Part shown: positions 50,068 through 58,420 of the stretch, one piece after another
Layout of the letters: each line of letters starts with the position of its first letter
Numbering within the stretch: the stretch's first letter is position 1
DNA from: Pycnococcus provasolii
Lineage: Eukaryota; Chlorophyta; Pseudoscourfieldiophyceae; Pseudoscourfieldiales; Pycnococcaceae
DNA length: 64,000 nt
NCBI GenBank assembly: GCA_938743325.2
Contig: OW568900.1
Span: 186,001-250,000, forward strand
Direction: 5' to 3'
The notes under the pieces: generated by a model
What the model was told of the DNA's origin: nothing
Seen by the model: only the letters and a program-made list of their open reading frames with translations
Database searches by the model: none
Made by a program: the position numbers and the translations under genes

Positions 50068-50945
50068 TCACAGATCGCCGTAGAAGAATTGTAGTGTCTT
50101 GTCGAAGCTGTGCACACTTTTGAGTCGCCCTCTCTCTGATATTGCACTGATGCACTCGTCTTCGGTCTTCCCACAAACTATTAAGTCGTCCTCCACGTAG
50201 ATTGCCACAATACGGGTTCCGTCTTTCATGAATAAACAAAGATCGACTTCATTTTGTACGAAGCCCAGAGTTAAGAGAAGTGCTGACAGTTTCTGAGTAG
50301 TTCTCGGTCGGCCGGGCCTTCTCCTAGAAGAATTTCGGCATGCGGGATGGTAAAGGAGGGTGCCTTCAAAATACCTGTCCTTCCACTTGTCGAATTCCTT
50401 GCCGTGCCGATGTGGATCCGGCGGGTCTCCGTCTGGACCCACCATTGCACTGATGCACTCGTCTTCGGTCTTCCCACAAACTATTAAGTCGTCCTCCACG
50501 TAGATTGCCACAATACGGGTTCCGTCTTTCATGAATAAACAAAGATCGACTTCATTTTGTACGAAGCCCAGAGTTAAGAGAAGTGCTGACAGTTTCTGAG
50601 TTCTCGGTCGGCCGGGCCTTCTCCTAGAAGAATTTCGGCATGCGGGATGGTAAAGGAGGGTGCCTTCAAAATACCTGTCCTTCCACTTGTCGAATTCCTT
50701 GCCGTGCCGATGTGGATCCGGCGGGTCTCCGTCTGGACCCACCATTGCACTGATGCACTCGTCTTCGGTCTTCCCACAAACTATTAAGTCGTCCTCCACG
50801 TAGATTGCCACAATACGGGTTCCGTCTTTCATGAATAAACAAAGATCGACTTCATTTTGTACGAAGCCCAGAGTTAAGAGAAGTGCTGACAGTTTCTGAG
50901 TTCTCGGTCGGCCGGGCGGGCCTTCTCCTACGTTAGAATTTCGGC
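50068..50945 (-). mobile_element. Fossil Ty1/Copia LTR-retrotransposon fragment, reverse-transcriptase part, in tandem copies
   Basis: A broken remnant of a Copia-type element. Only the reverse-transcriptase region around the catalytic-box strand (AIYVEDDLIV, with LLLTLGFVQNEVDLCLF before it) is present. No LTRs, gag, integrase or RNase H were found nearby. The segment is repeated about two and a half times with a ~300-bp period (units starting near 50143, 50444 and 50744). Units are nearly identical, so the amplification is recent even though the element is long dead. It is not a host gene. Confidence 0.8.
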
Positions 50946-51142
50946 AGGGCTCGTCATTTCATGAAGTTCAACGACGCATCCCGGGATCCGGGATCCCTCC
51001 CTTATTATTCACCGAATATTCGCAAGAGCCAAGAGGGCCTATTTTAGATAGTATCCTGTGCAGAAATACTCGGATAGAGATTTCTGACGACGTACTCGCT
51101 CGTTTCGAGTGATTTTTCGTTCTAGACTAACTAAATGCATTA
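50946..51142. other. Spacer between two mobile-element remnants
   Basis: No gene visible; short sequence between the Copia fragment and the Tc1/mariner-like left end. Confidence 0.4.
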
Positions 51143-52110
51143 CACTCCTTTGGCCAGAGCCAACGTTTGAGCCAAAAAACGCGCGCCAGCACTCAACTGT
51201 CCTCCTGCAAGTATTGCTCCCAACGGTCAACGCCCATCACCGGGGGCATGACATGTGCGACTCCGTCTGCCTCAACCTGAATGGCGGATCCGCGTACACG
51301 TGCAAGTACCTCCAGACGGTCGAGTTATCGATGTTCGGAAAGGTCGCGTCGGTTCCCTGGCAAATGACGACGAGCACGGAGTCCTGGACGTACGGGTTGC
51401 ACTCCGCCACCTCCTCGAGCAGCTCTTGTTGTCCATCACTCAAGATCCTAGGCCGCGCGTTGTTCGTGGACAATTTCCGCGGTGCCGACAGCGCGCCCTT
51501 CCTGATTATATCGCCGACTGTCGACAAGGGCATGCCCATTTCGTCCTTAACGCTCCTCACTGTTGCGCCTTGCAAGTTATACCTCCGCAGCACCTCAAGA
51601 CGAATAAACTCCGAGACAGGAGCGTTCATCTTTGACCCCTTGTCAACCGACGAGGCCGGTTCCGTCTTCGGCGTAACAGCAAGCTTGCCATTGATGTCCA
51701 CGGTGAGTCGACGTAGAGCCCACTGAGCTGTTAAAGCAGCAGCTGCGGGAGACACATTCTCCTTGTTAGCTTCAGCTGCTTCCGCGTTCGGCGACGACGA
51801 CGCCATAAGTTGTGCAGCGAGAAAGGCGAGAATGGCGTCACGTTTGAACTTTGCTGGAGGGACTGCTTGAATCTCTTGCCGAGGGGGAAACGGGGCAGAT
51901 GGACTTGCCGATGCATGGGTGATGAGAAACCTCTAACGGGATCTCATAACCGGGGGGCTCAGGGCCTTCAACGGGTTCTACAGAGTGGGGAAATTTCGTA
52001 TAACGGAGGCTCCCGACCTGTGAGTTAAGCACTGAGTGACGTGCAGTGCGCACGTGATAGTGTTCAGGCAACGGCTAGTTTCGCTGCAGCTCCTGGCTTG
52101 GCCAAAGGAG
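51143..52110 (-). mobile_element. Small Tc1/mariner-like element (putative)
   Basis: Inverted ends CACTCCTTTGGCCAGAGCC (51143-51161) and GGCTTGGCCAAAGGAG (52095-52110) are complementary over ~16 bp apart from small gaps. Each end is next to a TA dinucleotide (51141-51142, 52111-52112), the target duplication expected of this superfamily. The ~968-bp element encloses the HTH-type ORF at 51237-51806. The boundaries are inferred from one degenerate repeat pair, so treat them as provisional. Confidence 0.45.
51237..51806 (-). CDS. Tc1/mariner-type transposase N-terminal region, truncated
   Basis: A 189-residue ORF. After an acidic, disordered start (MASSSPNAEAAEANKENVSP) come paired helix-turn-helix segments: FIRLEVLRRYNLQGATVRSV, MPLSTVGDIIRKG, then RPRILSDGQQELLEEVAECN and STVWRYLHVYA. 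This layout (HTH, RPR linker, HTH) is that of Tc1/IS630-type DNA-binding domains. The DDE catalytic domain is absent: the ORF ends ~90 bp before the element's end. It may be a decayed transposase or a DNA-binding-only derivative. Confidence 0.6.
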   Translation of the reverse strand: MASSSPNAEAAEANKENVSPAAAALTAQWALRRLTVDINGKLAVTPKTEPASSVDKGSKMNAPVSEFIRLEVLRRYNLQGATVRSVKDEMGMPLSTVGDIIRKGALSAPRKLSTNNARPRILSDGQQELLEEVAECNPYVQDSVLVVICQGTDATFPNIDNSTVWRYLHVYADPPFRLRQTESHMSCPR

Positions 52111-52318
52111 TACTCAACTGGCGTGTGCATGGAAAAAATCCGGTCCAAAACTGCCCGAGTTATAGCTGTTTCGCAGCCTGTCCGAGTATTAACGCAAAAG
52201 ATACTATGGAATTCTGACCCCCCCCAGTTCCAACCGAATTCTGAATTCTCCTTTGGGTCCCCCGCGGGCCCCATCAAAGTTCGATCAAAGTTTGATCAAA
52301 GTTGATCAAAGCTTCGTC

Positions 52319-54352
52319 ATGGCGTTGGATCACTTCGCTTTCATGTCCTCGCTCGGCACCATCAAGGACCTCTTATGGGTGGGTCCGTTGGGATTCATGG
52401 AGATCAATGTTTCTTTCTCTGGTGTTGGCGTGGTTGGTGGGGTTTCCTCTGGTGGTTGGTTTGGTTGGTTTGGTAATGGTAAGTCTGGTGAGTCCTCGTC
52501 TGTTTCCGTTCCGATCTACGTGCCTGGCTTGTTCTTCGTCCTCCCTTTGATTTGGTTCGTGGTGTTTCCATTCCTCAAGGGTGTGTTTCGTTTTGTGTCG
52601 TCGACCTCTTCCTCCTTGTGCCGTCTTCTTGTGCCTATTCAGGTTCCTTCGATTTCTGTGCCGCTCCTTGACTCCTCTGAATCATCCGACGCCATCTCGT
52701 CATCACCTTCGCCTCCAAAGCAGCAACCTAGCCCGTCCATAGTTCCGTGCTACGACCCAGCGCAATATGCCGATCTCGGAACCATGCCTGCCATGACGCA
52801 AAAGGACGTCTTCGGTGTCTGCGAACGTGCGTCACAAGCGCAAAACGAATGGAAACATTCCTCCTTTCATACGCGACGACAGCTCCTGCGCATACTCCAG
52901 AAGTTCATACTCGCGAACCAGGAAACGATTTGCCGCGTCGCCTCGAGAGACAGCGGGAAACCGCTCGTGGACGCCGCGTTCGGTGAGGTGATGGTCACGT
53001 GCGAGAAAATCAACTGGGTGCTGTCCGAAGGTGAAAAGTGGCTCAAGCCCGAAAAGAGGTCGTCGGGAACGATGATGTTCTACAAAAAGGCGTGGGTCGA
53101 GTTCGTTCCCGTTGGCGTCGTCGGGTGCATAGTCCCGTGGAACTACCCCTTCCACAACGTCTTCAACCCGCTCGTCGCTCACGTGTTTGCCGGAAATGCA
53201 GTCGTCATCAAAGTCTCCGAGCACGCGTCGTGGTCAGCCAAGTACTACTCGCGCGTCATCCAGGAGGCGCTCAAGGCGGTGGGCGCGCCGGAGAACCTCG
53301 TGCAGATCGTCACCGGGTACGGAGACTGCGGAAATGCGCTCGTCACGTGCCCACTCGTCAGCAAGGTGGTATTCGTGGGATCGTGCCCCGTCGGACGCAA
53401 GGTGATGGCGGCGGCGGTGGAAACGCTCACGCCCGTCGTGCTCGAGCTCGGAGGAAAGGATCCCATCATCGTCTGCGACGATGCGGACCTCACGCAGGCT
53501 GTTCCCACCGCCATGCGAGGCACGTTCCAGAGCTGCGGACAAAATTGCATGGGAGCGGAGCGCATCATCGTGCACAGCTCCGTGCGCGGCGCGTTCACAG
53601 ATCAGGTGGTCTCAGCCGTCAAGGCGCTTCGTCAGGGATCGCCGCTTGCCGCAAACGCGCGAGGCGCTGTCGTCGACTGTGGTGCGATGTGCATGCCCGG
53701 CGAGGCGGACCGCATTCAGGGACTCATCGACGACGCCGTCTCCAAGGGCGCCAAGCTGCTCGCGGGAGGTGACAAGGCTGCCGCGCCGCCTGGTGGGCAA
53801 TTCTACCCGCCCACGGTGATTACGGACGTCAAGGCGGGAATGCGTATTCTCGACGAGGAGGTGTTCGGCCCCGTGATGGTCATCCTTCCCTTCGACACGG
53901 ACGACGAGGCAATTCGCATCGCGAACGCGTGCGCCTTTGGGCTCGGCGGCAACGTGTTTAGCCGAAATCAGAACCGTGCACTTTCGCTCGCTCGACGCCT
54001 GGAGTGTGGCATGGCGTCGATCAATGACTTTGCGACTACGTACATGAGCCAGAGCCTTCCGTTTGGCGGTGTGAAGGAGAGCGGCTTCGAGCGCTTCGGC
54101 GGCGTTGAGGGCCTGCGTGGGTGCTGCCACGTCAAGGCTTATGCGCAGGACATCGTACCTTGGCTGATGGACACGCGCATCCCCCCGCCTCTGCAGTACC
54201 CCGTCGCACCCAACGCCTTCGCCTTCGTGTCGAGTCTCATGCGCATGTTCTACGGCACCGATCTCGTCACGCGTGTTCGTGGTCTCGTCGGTCTCGCAAT
54301 TGCATCCATTCCCGTCTCCTCCACCGCTGCAAGCGTCGACAAGACGAAGTAA
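52319..54352 (+). CDS. ALDH22A1: Aldehyde dehydrogenase, ALDH22A1-like
   Basis: Oxidises aldehydes with NAD(P)+. The 677-residue protein begins MALDHFAFMSS and has an N-terminal hydrophobic segment (VPGLFFVLPLIWFVVFPFL), so it is membrane-anchored, as plant ALDH22 proteins are. The catalytic domain from ~155 has GVVGCIVPWNYPFHNVFNPL (cofactor site), IKVSEHASWSAKYYSRVIQEAL, VFVGSCPVGRKVM, the general base Glu376 (VVLELGGKDP) and the nucleophile Cys410 (SCGQNCMGAER), and ends SLPFGGVKESGFERFGGVEGL. The SEHASWS block and the PxxxQYPVAPNAF tail are ALDH22 signatures. No intron. A C-tract (52218-52226) lies ~95 bp upstream. The gene ends 68 bp from the convergent AP2 gene. Confidence 0.95.
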   Translation: MALDHFAFMSSLGTIKDLLWVGPLGFMEINVSFSGVGVVGGVSSGGWFGWFGNGKSGESSSVSVPIYVPGLFFVLPLIWFVVFPFLKGVFRFVSSTSSSLCRLLVPIQVPSISVPLLDSSESSDAISSSPSPPKQQPSPSIVPCYDPAQYADLGTMPAMTQKDVFGVCERASQAQNEWKHSSFHTRRQLLRILQKFILANQETICRVASRDSGKPLVDAAFGEVMVTCEKINWVLSEGEKWLKPEKRSSGTMMFYKKAWVEFVPVGVVGCIVPWNYPFHNVFNPLVAHVFAGNAVVIKVSEHASWSAKYYSRVIQEALKAVGAPENLVQIVTGYGDCGNALVTCPLVSKVVFVGSCPVGRKVMAAAVETLTPVVLELGGKDPIIVCDDADLTQAVPTAMRGTFQSCGQNCMGAERIIVHSSVRGAFTDQVVSAVKALRQGSPLAANARGAVVDCGAMCMPGEADRIQGLIDDAVSKGAKLLAGGDKAAAPPGGQFYPPTVITDVKAGMRILDEEVFGPVMVILPFDTDDEAIRIANACAFGLGGNVFSRNQNRALSLARRLECGMASINDFATTYMSQSLPFGGVKESGFERFGGVEGLRGCCHVKAYAQDIVPWLMDTRIPPPLQYPVAPNAFAFVSSLMRMFYGTDLVTRVRGLVGLAIASIPVSSTAASVDKTK

Positions 54353-54420
54353 GCCAAATGGATTTTTTCAGTGAAGAACTTTTGATTTTTACTACACAAA
54401 GGTTCAAAAACACTGGGTTG

Positions 54421-55360
54421 CTAACTTTTAAATTTCCCAATTGGCGGTGGCGGTGGCGGTGGTGGTAGTCTTCCCGACGACGGCGGTGGCGGCGGTGGCG
54501 GTGGCGGCGGGGGGTGGCTGTGTTGGTGTTGGCGCTTCCCAAGGAGAGCGCTGAACCAGGAATTCACCTCCATCGACACGTTCTCCTGCATGTCCTGCAA
54601 GGCGCCCTCGTTGAGTGGTGCGAGTTGGTAGTCGGATACGCGACATGAGGTCAGATTCCTCTCGTGCGCAAACTTGAGCGCGCTCTCCGGCCACGGGAGA
54701 TATCGTTTTGAGCTTGGTAGGCTGGAAGAGAATTGGTGTGTTTTTGACTTCGACGGCGGTGGTTTCAAGATGATTCCTCCTCCAGCTGGTGCTTCTGGTG
54801 CTGCGGTAGTAAGAGTCAAATGCTGCTGCTCCTGCTTGAGAGGTTGATGGGCGTAGTGGTGTTCGTAGGAGGATGGCGGTGGCAGTAGTGAATTCGTCGC
54901 GGCAGCCATTTGTTGAATTTCAGAAGCTTGCATTTGGCGACTGCCTCCATTTGCAATCCCTTCTAGATGACGTAGATGGCCGATGCGCTGCTTGATGGCA
55001 TCATGAGCCTCTGCAAGTTTGTGATGATTGCCTTGTTGTCCCACTGTCGCCGCCTGCATCATTCTATCAGCGGTCTGCTGTCGCAGATTGTTTGCTTCGA
55101 TCATGGTCTGCACGCGTGAAGCGGCGGTAGCGAGCGTCTGAACGCGATCATCTGGGAAATTGAGAGGTGGATGCATCCAGTGTTGCCTTTGCGTTGTTGT
55201 CGTGTTGGAGGACGAAGGTGGTGGTAGAGCAGCACCAGATGCCGCCATCAGTGCCGGTAGTGTTGTAGTAGTATTATCTGGAAACATTACTAGTTGTGCG
55301 GCGGTGGTGGTGGACACTGGCGTTGTTGTTGTTGTTGCTGTTGTTGTTGCTATAACAGGA

Positions 55361-55395
<35 letters not shown>

Positions 55396-56991
55396 GGGCG
55401 GCGGGACACCCACGTTAGGAGGGTAGGGTGGTGGTAGTAGCAGAGGATGTGGCTGTGGCAGCAAGCTCGGCTGCGAACACTGCGTCGTCGTGGTAGCGGC
55501 AGCACCCACCATCATATTTGTAGCACAAGGTAGCTGCTGCTGCTGCTGATGTAATGGTGGTGCGGCGACAGCCGACGCGACGATGGCATTGTACGACGCC
55601 GGCGAATGAGCTGCTGGAACATCGACGACGTCGTGGTTGTTGCGTTCGTCGAGTTTGAACCAAACAATGTATTGCTCTCGATGTTGTGCCGCCTCCAAAT
55701 CAGTAGCAAAGTGGCCAAGAAACACGCGATGTCCATTGACACGGCACGCGGCACGCCAGCAGCTTCCCCCGGTAGCTGCACCCGGCTCTCCATCCTCTTC
55801 CTGCTCCTTGTTGTCGTCGTCGCCGTCTCCTGCTGCTGTGGTAGTAGGCCCAGATGGCGACGAAGCTGCTGCTGCATATCTACGTTTCACACGTGTCACG
55901 CCGATGTACGAACTGCTCCAGTTTGATTCTTTCGCCTTTTTTCGATTGCGGTACGAACTGTAGTAGCCTTTATCATCGCTCGTGTCTGCCTTGTACTTTT
56001 TGCCCACGCCGGTGTTGTTGTTTCTAGCAACAACACCGCCTCCTCTTCCTTGTTGTTGTTGTTGTATGCATTCCATTGCGGCCACTGACCGTACGACCGA
56101 CGGCGGCAACAACGACGGCATGGTGGACGTTTGTGGTTGTTGTTGGAGAGCCACCAATGATGACATCGAGGCTGGTAACGTCATCGTCATCGGAGGTGGC
56201 TGCACGTGCATGATGCCAGGAAGGCTGAGCTGCTGAGCCTGAATCCACGCCGCCGAGCTGCCCTGATGTTGTTGTTGTGGCAGTGGTGCGGCGGTAGTAG
56301 TGTTGTTGGCATTTGCCGGCGCGATTCCAAAGAAGTGTTGTTGTTGTTGTTGTTGTTGTTGTTGTGGCTGAGGAGTTTGCGGATACTCGTGTTGTTGTTG
56401 ATGATGATGGTGATACGGATGATTCTGTTGTTGGTACGCCGCCGCAACTACCGCCGCCGCTGGGAAAGGAACGCCGCCGTAATTCGACCACGACGACGAA
56501 GTGCCTTGCTGCGGTGGCGGCGGTGCATCAATCGGATGATAGTTCTGCGCCGGTGGTGGTGCCGGATACATCGCAGCAGGATAATACGTCAAATTATTCG
56601 CAGCGTAGTATTGGTTGGTGGGTAAGAATCCATTCGCCGCCGCCGCCGCTGTCTGTTGGAGTAGACGCATTTGTTGTTGATGTGAATCAAGTTCGGGAGA
56701 TTGTTGGTGTTGGTGTTGTTGTTGTTGCTGATGCTGATGCTGGATCATCATCCCGGCGGCGGCGGCGGCGCGTTGTTGCTGCATGAGGAATTCGTCCGGC
56801 GGCTCGGCTGCTACTCCTCCTGGTGGTGGGTTGTTGGTATCGTCGACGCCGCCGCCGTAACTACACGAATGATCAACAATGGCAGGAGGAGGATGTGCCA
56901 GTGACGGCGGCGTCGGCGTAGACGAGTTGTTGTTGTTATGATTCACGCCGCCACCACCACCACCACCACGACGAGGACCCGCCATGCTCAA
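54421..56991 (-). CDS. AP2/ERF-domain transcription factor with large low-complexity arms
   Basis: An 856-residue protein rich in Gln, Pro, His and Thr runs. A single AP2-like domain lies at ~358-450: SSSYIGVTRVKRRYAAAASS starts it, then an acidic and Gly-rich insert of ~45 residues. It resumes with CWRAACRVNGHRVFLGHFAT, DLEAAQHREQYIVWFKL. The YIGV, WRAA, FLGHFAT and EAA elements match AP2 strands and helix; the insert in the strand-2 region is unusual. The C-terminal part has a helical stretch (RVQTMIEANNLRQQTADRMM) and a conserved-looking end (YLPWPESALKFAHERNLTSC, VSMEVNSWFSALLGK). Presumed nuclear. The start at 56991 or 56985 is equally possible. Confidence 0.8.
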
Positions 56992-57638
56992 CTGTTTTAT
57001 TCTCTGGTTCAGTCAGAGGGGAGAAGAAAGATTGATTTCCTCCCGATCTATCTGAGTGGAAACTCGCGACTCGCGTGGGAGGAGGGGATCCGTCTTTGGT
57101 GGAGGCACTGCTGGCGGGGTCGGGAGCCTCAGTCAGGAAAGATTTTGCCAGTTGGTTGGGATCCCGGTCCGAGGTCCGTTTCGATTGCATGGCTTCCACG
57201 CGCGCCGAAGTGAATGATGAAGCGTCCCCCCGCGGCAAACCGCGTCGCCACACCTATCTTCGGGTCGGCTTTCGTCGAAACTTTGGAGATCGTCGTCCGC
57301 AACTGAACGTCGGTGCATGAAGTCGGACTTTCTTTGGTTTGCCTTTCTGCTTGATTGTTAGAAAGTAGAAGAGCTCCACATAGGTTGTCGAGGCTGCAGA
57401 AATAGCGGAACGTTTCTGCGTGATAGTAGTAGAAGAGCTCCGGGTCGTCATGATTAATTCTAACCAACCAACTGCAGCAACTACCATCGTCATCAGCGGT
57501 GGGTGGGTGTCGGCGAAGTAGCTCGCGTCATGTTCCAAAGATGCCGCACTGCCCCAAAAAACTACGTAACGCGATGGCAGCGAGAGACCTCACCTTGGAT
57601 GGCATGTAGTACGTGACGCTCAAACTTCTAAAAGCAAT
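56992..57638. other. Spacer with no recognised gene
   Basis: Short overlapping ORFs on both strands (57129-57467 -, 57254-57538 -) show no family features. Nothing else distinctive seen. Confidence 0.4.
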
Positions 57639-57908
57639 ATGACTACCTTGGCATCTACGAAAAGACGCAAGAGAGGAGCACCAAGGCCGAAGCCTGCGAG
57701 AGCGTCGAACTGGGCTTGGGCTTACTTCGGCTTTCCTGATCCAACGGCGTTGAAGAGGTTGTCGGACGATGATGCCGAAGAGGCTTTTGAAGACGACGAC
57801 GTTGTGGAAGTGAAGGCTCCACTGAATCATGTTGCGCACTGCTTGTGTTCCATATGCCGCTATCCTCTGGAGGAGGACGACCCATGCTCGATAGAAGAGG
57901 GGTGCTAG
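57639..57908 (+). pseudogene. BED-type zinc-finger fragment of a hAT-like transposon
   Basis: An 89-residue ORF: basic N-terminus (TKRRKRGAPRPKPARASNW), aromatic pair NWAWAYFGF, acidic middle, then HCLCSICRYPLEED before an early stop. The spacing of aromatic residues and Cys-x2-Cys resembles BED fingers at the start of hAT transposases. The rest of the finger's His ligands and the transposase are missing. It is either a decayed element or a small domesticated DNA-binding protein. No terminal repeats found. Confidence 0.45.
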
Positions 57909-58420
57909 ACTCTTAACCCCGAACTGGTTGGGTATGAAATTGTGACGACACGAACCACGTGCCGATTGGGGGTTGTCGCTGACGGGTCCCGGTTTTGTTT
58001 TCGCTGAAGGTTTTCGCCAGAACCAACCCCCTCGAGGTCTTTGAATGAAAACCCTCAACCAAACGCGGAATTATGCAAGCCTAAGACGGATCCCCGTTTA
58101 ATTGCTTCCCTCGAGGTTCGAGGGGAGGTGCGAGCCGAGGAAAAACCTGCTTCCCTCGGCTCCCCCCCCCGGCCCCCAGCAACGCCAACAACGGGCCTTC
58201 CCTCCCCCTCTCGCAGACCCCATTTCGAGCTCCATTCGCGGCGAAGCAGGCGAGAACGGCTCGAGCAGCCGGGCGAGTCTTGTTGGCGCATCCGTGTTCT
58301 CGTCTTGTAGAGCCTCCTTACACTCGGGCGAGAACGGCGCAGCCGGGCGAGTCTTGTTGGATTAAGTATATTCATTCCGAGGACACTTCAGGAAGCAGGC
58401 GTACGAGGGAGTAGATACGA
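57909..58420. other. Upstream region of the TMEM214-like gene
   Basis: Contains a C homopolymer (58163-58173) and the dispersed hairpin repeat (58250-58359). No gene. Confidence 0.6.
58250..58359 (+). repeat. Dispersed hairpin repeat upstream of the TMEM214-like gene
   Basis: Two hairpin units: GCGAGAACGGCTCGAGCAGC with CGGGCGAGTCTTGT, and GGGCGAGAACGGCGCAGCCG with GGCGAGTCTTGTTGG. They are separated by GTGTTCTCGTCTTGTAGAGC and CCTTACACTC. It ends 61 bp before the ATG, in the sense direction. Confidence 0.85.
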
